Below, in pieces: positions 9,758 through 20,090 of a DNA stretch of 29,054 bases (within the stretch, counting starts at the first letter, position 1; each line of letters starts with the position of its first letter). The notes beneath the pieces are model-generated. The model saw only the letters and a list, made by a program, of their open reading frames with translations, did not search any database and was not told where the DNA came from. The translations under genes and the position numbers were made by a program. The DNA lies in the NCBI GenBank assembly GCA_903772945.1, contig CAICTM010001450.1:1-29054 (forward strand). The letters run 5' to 3'. This DNA is from Seminavis robusta (Eukaryota; Bacillariophyta; Bacillariophyceae; Naviculales; Naviculaceae).

Positions 9758-11123
9758 CTAGCACGCACCAATGCACCATATTTTCAACCGTGGAACCCAT
9801 CCATGCATATCGACACCAACCAAACCAAACCAAACCAAACCAAACCAATCGACAATGACAATGACACTATCAAGCCGTCGCCTCCTACCAACCCTCTCTA
9901 GATCTGCGCTCCATCTCCTCTTCTCTGGCATGCACACGGTCGACAATGGTAAGTTCCAGTACCGAGGGAAACTCATCTTCGATTTCCGGGAGTCCAAGAT
10001 GTCTTCGATGGATGTCACCTTTTGTTGCTTCTTCCTTTTATCTGCTAACTCCTTCTTTGCTTTTGTTTTCTCTGAATAGTTTCGGGCTCTCTTCTTCTTG
10101 ATCTGCTTCTGTGTGGCTTTGACGGCGTCATCTGTCAGTTGGCTTCGAATTTCATTTCGGCATGCATTCTCTTTTCCTTCGTGGCTGCCATTGATCGGAA
10201 CCTGTAATCTATCCTCTTTCCAATCTGATGAGCAACCTCTATCTTCGACTCGTGGTGAAACTTCATTCCTCTGAAGCGCTCCAGATCTTCGACTAGGTGG
10301 GCAAGCATGTGGATTTTGGGAGGAAGCGTCTTTGACATCTTTCTGAAAAGACGCACTAACCGTGGCACCAAGACATCTCGAATCGAAGCCATCTCACTGT
10401 CTGTGATTGTCCCATACGGTTGGTAGGAGTAGTGTGAGAGTATGCCCATGTATTGGAGGATCCGCTTGAACCCATTGCAATACTTTTGAATCTCGGCATC
10501 GTCACAACCTCTGGCTCTCTTTTCTTGTGGAATCTGTTGGAGCAATTCCACGATGGAGTCCATCACCTGATCTGCACCATGCAACATCTTCCTGCAGTAA
10601 TTACCTACCATGGCTCCACCATGCCAGCTCGACCGGTGGATGTTGAAAAGGTTGGCCATTTCTTCATCGAGGCTTTGTCGAATCTCCTGGCTGAGGGCAC
10701 CGTATTCCGAATCTTTTTCGAGCCTCCTCATTTCGGCAGCTGCTTCCCTCCTTGCAGCTTTGGCTTTCTGCAGCTGCTCTTCGGCCGCTTTGAAGGTTTC
10801 CTTGGCTTCGGTAAGCAAAGCGGCATTAAGTGGCCAATGGCACAGTGGCACAGTGCACAGTGGCACCACCTCGATCGAACAGTCTTTAACGTGCTTGAAG
10901 CCGCCAAGAGCGTTCATTCCGTGATTTCTTGGTTGACATTTCCTGAGTTTTCATACGTACCGAATACCATCACTCCATCGACGTCTCTTGCAATTTTCCA
11001 CAGAAGTCCAATTACGTTGGCACTGATGGCTGATTGAGGGCACTCAGTGGCTTCTCTGACCTCTGCGGCAGTGGATGGGTGGTCTACAATGCGACGGCAA
11101 TCCCGTGGTTTCGAGGACTTCAC
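9758..11123 (-). mobile_element. Decayed transposon-type ORF with Lys-rich C-terminal tail
   Basis: The main open frame (10917-10135, 260 aa) has a coiled-coil Ala/Glu/Lys region (residues about 35-80) and a conserved-looking C-terminal part (LPPKIHMLAHLVEDLERF, then HHESKIEVAHQIGKRIDYRF). This recalls the C-terminal end of large transposon-encoded proteins of aquatic eukaryotes, from memory only. Upstream, a different frame (11123-10914) ends just where this one starts. Downstream of the stop at 10135 a third frame stays open with a strongly basic tail (AVKATQKQIKKKRARNYSEK, ending VTSIEDILDS near 9990). Two frame changes within about 1.2 kb indicate a dead or truncated element. No terminal repeats were found and the superfamily is not assigned. 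Confidence 0.5.
9824..9848. repeat. CCAAA microsatellite
   Basis: About five perfect CCAAA units in a row (9822-9847). No function is apparent. Confidence 0.7.
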
Positions 11124-11844
11124 CTCTTTCGCCGTAAATTGGCATCCTCAAGAATGGATCATATCGCTTCTCTAAAAGAGATCAGCTTGTCAGTCCAACA
11201 CTGTGGATACTTCGGTATGCTCTACAGGAGATCATCTCGAAGGTTTCCTTCGTCGATGGTGCACAGGAGTCCTCTTTGGCTGATTCAAAGGCGATTGTGA
11301 TTCGGACTTGCCCTCTCCGCCGCAGAGGAGGGGATGACATCCTCGACAGACACAACAAATCAAGGGCTGTGGTAAGCCTCCTTTATACGGTAGGAGCAAC
11401 AACCTCCGCTGTGGACAGGGTTAGCGGCATGATCCGCAGCAATGTCAGCGGCGGCAGGAAGTTTCTTGTTTCGGGTCCTTTTGGATTTCGGATAAAACAG
11501 CACAGCTGCCATAATAGAGGCGCTGCGGATGAACTTCCCACGGTGTTCAGCCGACCGTGGATGCCTTTCGCTCCAAGATCGAAGAATGCACCACCGTTCG
11601 TTCTGTTGGTGATCGAGCGAAAGCACTCCACAAGAAAGCAACAGCAAAGTGTAGCAACACGATTACCGGCACTGCCACTGGCAACAACTCCACCTAAATG
11701 TTCGGGGAACAAAAGGAAGCCCATATCCGTGTGTATCAGCGTGGCTACACGGGCTTCGGTTCATCGTATTTTGTCGCTGCATCCAATGCGATAACCACAA
11801 CAATCAAATTGACTACATGCTAGCCACAACATTCGCTCGTCATC
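11124..11844. other. Intergenic stretch, no gene supported
   Basis: Open frames exist on both strands (for example plus 11276-11794 and minus 11383-11724), but they are Arg/Ser/Cys-rich, overlap each other antisense and show no domain. The left 200 bases may continue the decayed transposon ORF on the minus strand (a short open stretch near 11340-11180). The right part should hold the promoter of the formin gene. Confidence 0.35.
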
Positions 11845-14772
11845 ATGAGGCTTTATAACGCAAGCTCTTGTACTCCATGCTGCTCTACGTGGGAAGGCGC
11901 GGCGGCAAGGAGGCGTCCTGAACAGCATTCCTTTGTCCCTCCTCAGTCGGATTCAAGCAGCGAACGCACTGAACCCTCCTTCGTGCACCAAACAGACCAG
12001 AAGCAAGGCCCTCCGCACAAATTCCAGCAGCTCACAAAGATTCCTTCCAGTTCCACCAGCACCACGGGTGGGTTGACGCCACTCTTTGACAATACTGGAT
12101 CTTCGCCCTCATTCTCCCATCATGACAATGCCGAAAGGAATCCAGCGCACATCCTTACTGAAGAACCTGCCTATGCCAGAAAGGCAAACCAACACGCACA
12201 ACGCAGCCGATCTTCAGCGATACACCCTCCTTTGAACCATGCTTCGAATGCTCCACAGTACGACAAGTACAATGCGATTGACGGCATTGTAGACCTTGAT
12301 ATAACCGAGGACGACGTCGAAAGCTCCTCTTCCACGTTGACAACGACTCGATCCATGATGTTGCAACAGCAAGAACAATGCACGATAACAGTCTCGAGTG
12401 CTGCTCATGGCAAGGGTGCAGAAGTGTACAACAAGAAAGTGCATTCGACTAGTACCTCTCGTTTCGAACCCAAGATCTACGACCGTCAATCAACCAACAA
12501 ACTCTTTCACAAACAAGATGTAATCAATATTGGTATAGCAGAGAGCGCCCCTGCACTCAGACATCTTGGACGACAACCCAGTGCCGATCCGGCTAAGAAA
12601 CTGCTCAATGTTCCAACAAGGAGCAACACCAAAATCCAGGCGACAGGTAACGTTCCCAAAAAGGAAAGCTCCAAAACGTCGACAACTCTTCGCCCTGAAG
12701 AAAGCACAAGTCGCTCACCTGACATTGTGGACTTTTCGTCTAAGCCAACAAGAAAGATGCATCCTGCAGAGACCCAAGCACGGGGGCATTTGCCTCGATT
12801 CAGGGGCAGCAATGCAGATGATGACCTCGTGGTGGACAAGAATACCAGGCTTCGCAAGTCTCCCCTTCAGGATGTCGGCCGCGTGGAGTTTTTCCCATTG
12901 CAGACCCCCTCCGTGCCAATGGCCGAGCATTCCGATGAGGAAGTTCCGGCAAGACTTGGAGTGACTAGTAACTTCCCTTCCATATCACGGCTACCCTCCG
13001 AGTCTACAGATGGCAACCAGGGACGAGACTGGGATCCATTCCAAGACCTGGATCCATTCCAAACGACCGTCTCCAATGATGAGGGGGAGCTGTGTTGGGC
13101 AACTTTTGGAAGTTTTGAAGAGCTCTATCCCGGCATTGATTCGACTGATAGTGGTTATTCCTTTTTCTCGTTCCATGGCGAAACCCATGACTCGGCTCAT
13201 TTAGATGACAAGGAGAACCTAATGTCGAATAACAGTGATGAATCAGGTACCGGTAGCGAGAGGAAGAATGCAGGATGGGATATGGGAGCCGTTGAACCTC
13301 GCAAGACTTTACTGCGACGAGGGGGCACAAACACTCGGAAACATTCCTTCTTTGACAAGAAGAAGCTGTTGGGACCACGCTTGGAAGCTCGTTTCACAAG
13401 ATCGTATTGGCGCAGACTGAAGCAAAATAGAGATGAGCTTTCAGTGACAAAGCAATCAACTACGGTTGAAAGTTTACAAGCAGGGGAACAGGCTGCAAAT
13501 GAGGAAAGGCAGAGGCCAAGAGTTGAGATAGCACCTGGTGACCTTCCTACAAAACGTGGGGTCCAGCCGGCAACACCTGCAACCAACAACGAAGACAACT
13601 GGTGCGAGTCTCTTTCTAACTTCAGCTGGGGTTTCGATCAGCAACCCTTTGGCAATCGTTTGGAAGAGGTACAACCACCAGGGGGCGATCGTGGAACATC
13701 AACCAATCGCAATGTTGTGATTAAGATTGGGAGTGCTAAACGGAACGACTTGTTTGAGAACAGCGGTGTCCAAGTTCTAAGCCCACGAAGGGTTCGAGAA
13801 TGCAATGCCGTCCTTAGAGGTATTGCCATGGAGACGGAGCAAATTTTGGCAGCCATCGATGTCGCAGACGTTTCCCCGCCCCTCACACTGGAGCAAATTC
13901 TTGGACTTCGATCAATTCTACCAACACCTGTCGAAGAACGCATGTTGCATCAGCACGTGAAGGTGGCACCACAGGCAGGATCTGGAGTGGATATGTCTGA
14001 TCCCGGCGAACTTTTTATGCTGTCTCTTGCTGTGTCCATCAATCAAGCCAGGCCCAAACTGGAAAAGATGCTCTTCCAGCTCGAGATGGGCGACTGCGTA
14101 CATGACCTTCGCACTGCTGTAGCGGCGCAGCAGAGGGTGTGTGATGAAGTGACAAAGTCAGCAAATCTTGAGAAGTTCCTTGGGATTGTAACCTTGTTTG
14201 CCAACCGCGGTGTTGGTAAGGTGAAGGGACGAAAGCGGACGACGAGACTTACTCTGCCTGAGCTGTCAAGCATACTGGACGATGCAGCGTCTTACACGAG
14301 CGAGTCAAAAAAGGAGCCCCTCCTCGTCTTTGCCTGTTCGAAGATTCGTGCCACAAAGCCTGCTATGCTCAGTGTACGGAGGGATATGCCATCACTTGGA
14401 GAGATCGCAGCTGCAAAGACTAGCTACCATTCACTGAAGCGCGAATTCCAGCAACTGGAAGAAAAGTTTGACGAAACAAAGACTTTTGCGGTGGGGTTGG
14501 CCCTTTCGAAAAGTCGTAGGAGAGTTCATCCCGATGATCTGTCGGTGCACGAAGAGATAGATATCCTCGAGTCTGTCTCCGTCGGAAGGTTTGTGTTGAA
14601 CTCTAGCTTGCTTATGGCTGAGCTCTACGAGGCATTTGACGCAATGGAGAGCTCGATCGTTGCCTTGATGGACTATTTTGCGGTTCCACAGGATCAGCGT
14701 CACCAACCTGATTTGGTTCTCCAAACCGTTGAGCGTTTGCTTTGCTACATGGAGACATTCATGCCGGTGTGA
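11845..14772 (+). CDS. Formin-like protein with divergent FH2 domain, no FH1
   Basis: A single 975-aa frame. Residues 1-630 are Ser/Thr/Asn/Arg-rich and apparently disordered, with an acidic aromatic patch around 390-450. Residues about 640-975 follow the FH2 order: the knob start (VQVLSPRRVRECNAVLRGIA, 642-661), LTLEQILGLRSILPTPVEE (about 679-697), the segment DPGELFMLSLA...LEKMLFQLEM (about 719-748), a degenerate helix NLEKFLGIVTLFANRGVG where formins have a GN-x-x-N motif (about 774-791), LTLPELSSILDD (about 800-811), and the C-terminal helix pair ending in a DYFAVPQDQ turn. Formins nucleate and elongate actin. This one lacks the proline-rich FH1 that recruits profilin and an evident N-terminal lasso tryptophan region, and its actin-contact motif is altered. 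It may bind actin or a partner without nucleating. The family call is good; activity is doubtful. Confidence 0.7.
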   Translation: MRLYNASSCTPCCSTWEGAAARRRPEQHSFVPPQSDSSSERTEPSFVHQTDQKQGPPHKFQQLTKIPSSSTSTTGGLTPLFDNTGSSPSFSHHDNAERNPAHILTEEPAYARKANQHAQRSRSSAIHPPLNHASNAPQYDKYNAIDGIVDLDITEDDVESSSSTLTTTRSMMLQQQEQCTITVSSAAHGKGAEVYNKKVHSTSTSRFEPKIYDRQSTNKLFHKQDVINIGIAESAPALRHLGRQPSADPAKKLLNVPTRSNTKIQATGNVPKKESSKTSTTLRPEESTSRSPDIVDFSSKPTRKMHPAETQARGHLPRFRGSNADDDLVVDKNTRLRKSPLQDVGRVEFFPLQTPSVPMAEHSDEEVPARLGVTSNFPSISRLPSESTDGNQGRDWDPFQDLDPFQTTVSNDEGELCWATFGSFEELYPGIDSTDSGYSFFSFHGETHDSAHLDDKENLMSNNSDESGTGSERKNAGWDMGAVEPRKTLLRRGGTNTRKHSFFDKKKLLGPRLEARFTRSYWRRLKQNRDELSVTKQSTTVESLQAGEQAANEERQRPRVEIAPGDLPTKRGVQPATPATNNEDNWCESLSNFSWGFDQQPFGNRLEEVQPPGGDRGTSTNRNVVIKIGSAKRNDLFENSGVQVLSPRRVRECNAVLRGIAMETEQILAAIDVADVSPPLTLEQILGLRSILPTPVEERMLHQHVKVAPQAGSGVDMSDPGELFMLSLAVSINQARPKLEKMLFQLEMGDCVHDLRTAVAAQQRVCDEVTKSANLEKFLGIVTLFANRGVGKVKGRKRTTRLTLPELSSILDDAASYTSESKKEPLLVFACSKIRATKPAMLSVRRDMPSLGEIAAAKTSYHSLKREFQQLEEKFDETKTFAVGLALSKSRRRVHPDDLSVHEEIDILESVSVGRFVLNSSLLMAELYEAFDAMESSIVALMDYFAVPQDQRHQPDLVLQTVERLLCYMETFMPV

Positions 14773-14909
14773 CCAAAGATTCTCCTGCGGGAGTTGCGCG
14801 TCATACCGGTATGCCCTTAGCGATTCCAACTAGCTGTGCACGGAGAACATGATGGGTATAACTGTGGCCGTTGCATTTTAACTTGCATTGTAAGTCGTAG
14901 CTATTATTG

Positions 14910-17222
14910 TTACGAATCCAAATAGAACATTTCCAATGGATCTATGAAGTCTTGTATCATTTTCTTGCTGAAAGATGAAGGGAAGTACTCTGTCATTTTG
15001 TCATGTAGTTGTTCACCAATGTCCTCGGATATTACGCGAATGCGCCGTTGCTCATCCTCATGCATACGATCCGATGTTTTGCCCTGCACTATCAGCTTGA
15101 TCACGCCTTGTTTCGGACTCCATACGGTAGTTTGCCAATTTGCCAGCACTGTCACTTTTGTCTTATGATCTTGGATCGTTGCGGAACTTGCAAGCATTCC
15201 TCGTTCGGTGTCCAAGACAGTGTGGCTATTCGCGAAGAACGCCGCTTCAGTGTTATTCACTAGATTCTTGTAGTCCAATGTCAGCGTTGCTTCATCCGAA
15301 GTGCCACCCATATCAATCTCATGAATGATGATGTCGATGACACTATCGTGTTGGATGACACTCCTGACAATCGACCAACCGTCTTGTTTCACATGCTCAT
15401 TGTCGGAGTTGGCGACCGATTGGCAGGGTCCGTTCGTGCCCGCACCCAAGGACGATTTTCCCACCGACCAGACCTCTCGAAAGGGTTTGGCGATGAAGTC
15501 ACTGTCACTGTCGACGCATAATTTCCTTCCGATGTGTGTTTCTTGAACCTGTTGCAATTGATGATCCCATCCCAGTCCATTCATCTTCGCGTAAGCCCAC
15601 GAGCACATTCGACACTCGGGGCTCTTTTTGGTGAATTGATATTTGCGTTCAAAGGCTGCCAAGACACTTTCGTCTTTTCTCCATGCATGGTAGCTATTCC
15701 ACAAGGCCTTGTCCTTGGCCACCATGTTGACGTGCGCCGCCAATTTGTCAAACGAATTGAAATCGCTGACGAAGATGGCCCCGTATCGGGGCAGGTGACT
15801 TTTCATATTGGTGGCTCCCAAGACAATTGGTACGGCCCCCGACAGCATGGCCTCATATGCCAGTTCCGTCACCCAGTCTTTGTGCGTGGATATTTCATAT
15901 CCCAGGACGAACTTGTACTTTTTCATAATGGTCAATCGACCCTCGAGCGTCTCCAAGGATTCGCCCGGTTCCAGCTCCTTATTGTGCCCACACTTGCCTG
16001 GTGAGTCCACGTGATATTGGTTGTCCAAAACGTCCTTCCATCGAGAGCGACGACTGTTGGTGGCGCCGCACTGTTCATTGACAATGTAGACTCCACTGTC
16101 TTTTACCGCGTCAAAGTCGACCGGCGGCAGTGCGTTTCTCAAATTATGCTTGTCCAGGTCAATGCGACTCAATGGAATGTCCGATTTGAAGTAGGCAGAC
16201 GAAAAGTATTCGTCGTTTTTGAATTTGGACAGTTCCGTTTGCACTTCTCGCTTGGCATTGGGATCGTCGTACGAGTGATAGATGACCCAGTCGGTCCCTT
16301 TGATGTACCGTGCCACACCCGTCATGCCGTTTTCGACGTGACAGGGAATGGAGCAATCCTTCAATGGTGAAACTTGACCCAGAGCATTGATATCGGATTG
16401 CGAATGGAGGACAATGGGAGTCATGCCATCTCCGTTGACGGGAGGAAAATCCTTTTCGAGCAAACGAACCGGCTCCGTGCAAGGTTTCTCCACACGAGCA
16501 GCCGATTTTGGAGCAATGGTCACACCACACCAAGTGCGAGGAAATGAGGCACTGTTGTAGACCATCAGGGCTCCATTTGGTTCACGGCATTGTTTGCGTT
16601 GTAGCAAGCGTGCTTTCAACATGGTGGTTTTAGCATCTTCGTCCAAATATTCGCATGGTTGCACATTGGTTTCGGAAAGGGCCGTGGCTACCATTTGGGA
16701 ATGCTTTTCGCCACTGGTTTCAATCTTGTTGAGTGTGGAAGCTGTACGGAATTTGGGATTGCCTCGTTCGTGGACAAAATCCATGACATACCCCAGTTTG
16801 GTGGGTCCAGTTCCGGCTGGTTTCACCAATACGTCTCCATTGGGAGAGACATAGCTGATCTTGGATTGTTGTTCGCCCGTGTCTGTATTGTCGTTGTTGT
16901 TATCGTTGGCATGTTCCTTATCTTCATCGTCTGATATCCTTCCGTCTTCTGGAGCATCCTCCGGTTGTGGATTCTTTCTCTTCTTGTCTTCTCGCTGACG
17001 CCGTTCCATGCGCTCCTGGGCAAAATCCGGCGGTCGCTTTCGCTCTTGCAGAGCACCAGACTCGTCCAGTTTCAGAATGGCATGACCGGCTGGGGGCTGC
17101 TCGGATTCCCAGATAAAGTAGTTTCCCAAGAATATCAGTATCCCGCCGGCAAAGATATACCAACAGTACACTGTCTTGCTATTGCCTTTTCCACCTCGTT
17201 TACGCTTCTTCACTGCCACCAT
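14910..17222 (-). CDS. Alpha-1,3-fucosyltransferase-like glycosyltransferase, family GT10
   Basis: A 770-aa type II membrane protein, expected in the Golgi. It has a short basic cytosolic end, one membrane anchor at about residues 18-38 (WYIFAGGILIFLGNYFIW), then a charged stem of about 130 residues with an Asn/Asp run (106-114). The catalytic half shows the GT10 donor-site pattern YKFVLGYEISTHKDWVTELA at 436-455, continuing YEAMLSGAVPIVLGATN (456-472), and before it NEQCGATNSRRSRW (382-395), like the usual N-C-x(n)-S-R-R motif. GT10 enzymes transfer fucose from GDP-fucose to N-acetylglucosamine on glycans. A further 230 residues, starting ECRMCSWAYAKMNGLGW (536-552), form a beta-rich C-terminal domain not found in animal enzymes. 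The start codon lies in ACAATGG. It is head to head with the secreted protein gene at 17938, 715 bases away. Confidence 0.88.
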   Translation of the reverse strand: MVAVKKRKRGGKGNSKTVYCWYIFAGGILIFLGNYFIWESEQPPAGHAILKLDESGALQERKRPPDFAQERMERRQREDKKRKNPQPEDAPEDGRISDDEDKEHANDNNNDNTDTGEQQSKISYVSPNGDVLVKPAGTGPTKLGYVMDFVHERGNPKFRTASTLNKIETSGEKHSQMVATALSETNVQPCEYLDEDAKTTMLKARLLQRKQCREPNGALMVYNSASFPRTWCGVTIAPKSAARVEKPCTEPVRLLEKDFPPVNGDGMTPIVLHSQSDINALGQVSPLKDCSIPCHVENGMTGVARYIKGTDWVIYHSYDDPNAKREVQTELSKFKNDEYFSSAYFKSDIPLSRIDLDKHNLRNALPPVDFDAVKDSGVYIVNEQCGATNSRRSRWKDVLDNQYHVDSPGKCGHNKELEPGESLETLEGRLTIMKKYKFVLGYEISTHKDWVTELAYEAMLSGAVPIVLGATNMKSHLPRYGAIFVSDFNSFDKLAAHVNMVAKDKALWNSYHAWRKDESVLAAFERKYQFTKKSPECRMCSWAYAKMNGLGWDHQLQQVQETHIGRKLCVDSDSDFIAKPFREVWSVGKSSLGAGTNGPCQSVANSDNEHVKQDGWSIVRSVIQHDSVIDIIIHEIDMGGTSDEATLTLDYKNLVNNTEAAFFANSHTVLDTERGMLASSATIQDHKTKVTVLANWQTTVWSPKQGVIKLIVQGKTSDRMHEDEQRRIRVISEDIGEQLHDKMTEYFPSSFSKKMIQDFIDPLEMFYLDS

Positions 17223-17937
17223 TGTGATGTATGGTCTTTAGGTTTCTTGCCAGATGGGGTGGTATGAGTAGAGTAGATTGATGCCAGGTGTTGAGAATAG
17301 GAGCTTCAGCCAATTGCTTTTATTACAGCCTATGGCCTTCGACAGATAATCCTTGCGCTTCCTGGGGCTCTTTAGAGACTAGCTAGAGGGGACGCTATCA
17401 ATGCTTCCTGTGCCTCGCTCTGGATGGGTATCTGGCAGCAAGCTGTTATCGTTGTTGGACCATCCAATGTCCAATTTGTGAGAAAGGAAGATCCAGATGT
17501 CTCTTGTGACCTCCACCTTCTAATCGTACCGGTAAGCCTGCAAGCCTGTGGAGATGCTCGTCAGGAACAATTTCAATCACACTGGTCGTTGACGTGTCTT
17601 CTTGGCCGAGACCAACTCACACCAAGACCTTGACGTGGGAGTCAGAGTCAGTGAGTGACAGTCGAAGGCTCTCTCAACTTTCGCACTCGCGCTGCTCGTC
17701 CTGCAAGGTGCGCCAACGGCTCGCCCTGGCTCGTCTCCGAGGCAATTCAGCTAGCAAGACAACAACAATCAAAAGAGTTTTGTCACTTACTCCTGTCTGG
17801 TATTACAGCTTGACTACCTGGTACTGTCTTTTTCGAATCATCAAGCTACTGGCAAGCTAGTACAATTATAGTAGTACTGTTGATGGTGATACTATTTCAC
17901 ATGAACAACTTCCACCAATGAACATCAATAATAAGCA
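17223..17937. promoter_or_regulatory. Divergent intergenic region between GT10 gene and secreted-protein gene
   Basis: No supported gene lies in these 715 bases. The position between two divergent start codons means both promoters must lie here. I see no clear TATA box or shared motif. The only open frames are short and overlap in several frames (17424-17860). Confidence 0.4.
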
Positions 17938-19512
17938 ATGATACGAAACAGAACAATGACGAAAACGCCAATACTGGCGATCCTTTGCTTGTGGATGGCC
18001 TTGCTATGCGGTAGTTTTATAGGAGGAGATGAACCAAAACGACGGACGATCAACCAGATCAAGGGGGACAAATGGAAGAAAAAGAAAATGATGAAACGAA
18101 AAAAGACCAACCTCGATCCAAAAACGAAATATCGACATCATTCACCTACACCCTGGAAGCACCTTTCGCCAACAAATAATAATCACAACAACAACAACAA
18201 CAATCATCATCATCAGGATGAGGAGATTCCGTTGAAACGACACCATTATGATGGACTGCTACAAAGTCCGCGAAAGCTGCGAAAGAAGGACGTGAAGGGT
18301 ATTGAAGATGCTGCCGATTTCAAAGGTCAAGGAGTCGGAAGGGGGGCGGCTCATGTGGCAAAAGGAGAAGCGGCTGAAGAGGCAGATGGCTTTGAAGGCT
18401 ATGAAATATTAGCAGGGCGTGGTGCACAGATCCCCATGGTAGAATGGACGTGGGGACGAGTCTGGATGGATGATAGTTTGAATCAAAACTTTCAAGACAT
18501 GGCCCGACCACTGCAGGTACAACAGGAAGAACAAGAACGACAACGAAGCTTTGACGACTTTGATGATAGTAATGCGGATCAAGACGAGGAGGATCTTGAG
18601 TCGTCACCAGAAGGAGAAAGTAATACTGACTTCAGAATGAGAATCAGTAACTTTGTCGCAATGGGAGGCGTCATGGCTGGAGCAATGAGAGACATGCCAG
18701 TATACGGGAGCGCAGCGGCATCACCGGGATCAAGTGGATTAGGTGGTAGTGGTAATACTGGTGGTGGAGGCGGCAGCAGTGCCGGCCTTGGAGGTTCTGG
18801 AGGATTTGCTGCTGGTACCATTGGGGGGTCTGGAGGCTTTAAAGATATGGATATGGGGGGATACGGCAGTGGTAGCAGCGCTGGAGGTGCGTCTGGAAGT
18901 GGGAACACGGGTGGAGGTGGAAGCAGTAGTCACTATGAATTGGAAACAGAAGAAACCGCCTGGGACCAGCAGATTGTCGCGGAGACTCCCAGACCCACCA
19001 ACCAGCGCGGCACTCCAAACCCAACAAGAAAGCCTGGTACCCCTCAGCCAGCAAATCCCGTCACGCCTAAACCTTCTCCAATGCCGACGCCCTACTCTAC
19101 TGAAGACCGTGGCAAATGCCAGTTGTGTGAAAATGGCAATGCAGGAAAACACATGAGCCGTAATCTGATTGGTACAACCGTAACCTGCCAAGACATTGCC
19201 AATGCATTGGCCATGGCAGACCTCTCTGCCTGCCCAATGGAAAAAGAAAAGCTACCCGTCAACATTGAAGCATATTGTGGGTGTCCAGGGAAATCGTATT
19301 CAGGCAATTGCGTCTTTTGTCCCAGTGGCAAAGACAACATTTGGCATAACATTTCTATTCCTGCTCTCAACCATTGGACTTGTCAAGAGGTCGAAGACTA
19401 CTGTGGCTACATCACCAACATGGATGCTTGCAACGAAATGTCTGCCATTGCCGACCTTTGTTGTGGTACGTGGGAGGAATATTGGGCCTACGGGGATGAC
19501 GATACTGTTTGA
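17938..19512 (+). CDS. Secreted Lys/Gly-rich protein with C-terminal cysteine domain
   Basis: The frame is 524 aa. An ATG at 17956 gives the better signal peptide (MTKTPILAILCLWMALLCGS). After it come a Lys cluster (WKKKKMMKRKK), a His/Asn run, and R-K-L-R-K at residues 112-116. R-x-L is the processing site of diatom silaffins. A Trp-containing segment (VEWTWGRVW) and an acidic Gln-rich stretch follow. Then come a Gly/Ser-rich tract (about 260-340), a Pro/Thr-rich stalk (about 352-385), and a cysteine domain (about 393-512) with CQLC, EAYCGC, CVFCPSG and LCCGTWEEYW. The domain and the overall plan recur in the gene at 23568. Probably an extracellular or cell-wall protein, O-glycosylated in the stalk. 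I know of no named family for certain; diatom genomes encode many secreted proteins with similar tails. Confidence 0.75.
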   Translation: MIRNRTMTKTPILAILCLWMALLCGSFIGGDEPKRRTINQIKGDKWKKKKMMKRKKTNLDPKTKYRHHSPTPWKHLSPTNNNHNNNNNNHHHQDEEIPLKRHHYDGLLQSPRKLRKKDVKGIEDAADFKGQGVGRGAAHVAKGEAAEEADGFEGYEILAGRGAQIPMVEWTWGRVWMDDSLNQNFQDMARPLQVQQEEQERQRSFDDFDDSNADQDEEDLESSPEGESNTDFRMRISNFVAMGGVMAGAMRDMPVYGSAAASPGSSGLGGSGNTGGGGGSSAGLGGSGGFAAGTIGGSGGFKDMDMGGYGSGSSAGGASGSGNTGGGGSSSHYELETEETAWDQQIVAETPRPTNQRGTPNPTRKPGTPQPANPVTPKPSPMPTPYSTEDRGKCQLCENGNAGKHMSRNLIGTTVTCQDIANALAMADLSACPMEKEKLPVNIEAYCGCPGKSYSGNCVFCPSGKDNIWHNISIPALNHWTCQEVEDYCGYITNMDACNEMSAIADLCCGTWEEYWAYGDDDTV

Positions 19513-20090
19513 AACAGGCCCTGAAGTCTAGTGAATGGGAGCAAGGGAAAATATGAAGGGGCCAGGGGCTTGGAATACGAGTAACTGAAATGTCTAGCTA
19601 TAGTTGTAATGAGGCAAACTTGGGGCTTCATCTCGGACCAAGATGACCGATCGTACTGGCTAGGGCTAGACAAAGCTGTGCTGCATCCACCGCTGCGACC
19701 GATGCAAATTTGCCCTGGTCGGCATCTTTATTAGGTACCGACAGGACTTTGGTAGCCCAGGCTCTCAGGCTGAACCGATAGATGGGCAGGGTATCACTAG
19801 AAAAGCAGGTGTAGACTCCTTTTCGTTCCCAAGGATAAGTAATAGCAAAGCTAGTTCTCTATGCTGCTTCATCTCACAACCTACGGTAGTCTTTGGTCAT
19901 TGTTAGCTATCCGCACGGAGTGGTCCATCGGTGCCTTCTTGGTCATCTTTGGGTTTGGAGAGGCCGTTGGGTCCAAAAATCTGGTCAAAACGCATTAACC
20001 TGTCTCATTCCGACAGCACCAACCTCGAGGCACTCTGCCTGGTTGCTTCAAAGGTAGTTACTGTTTGAAAAGCTGCTTCTTGTCACTACT
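19513..20090. other. Intergenic stretch, nothing recognised
   Basis: No supported open frame, RNA gene or repeat was seen in these 578 bases. They hold the 3' end of the secreted-protein gene and the promoter of the small gene at 20091. Confidence 0.4.

Noticed and set aside
9855..10203. Plus-strand gene with a GTAAGT...TAG intron and a transit-peptide-like start
   Set aside because: The apparent pyrimidine tract and second exon are the antisense of the Lys-rich tail and C-terminus of the transposon-type protein, which reads as convincing protein on the minus strand.
11276..11794. Plus-strand 172-codon frame
   Set aside because: Arg/Ser-rich without domain, with equally long antisense frames over the same bases; looks like chance openness.
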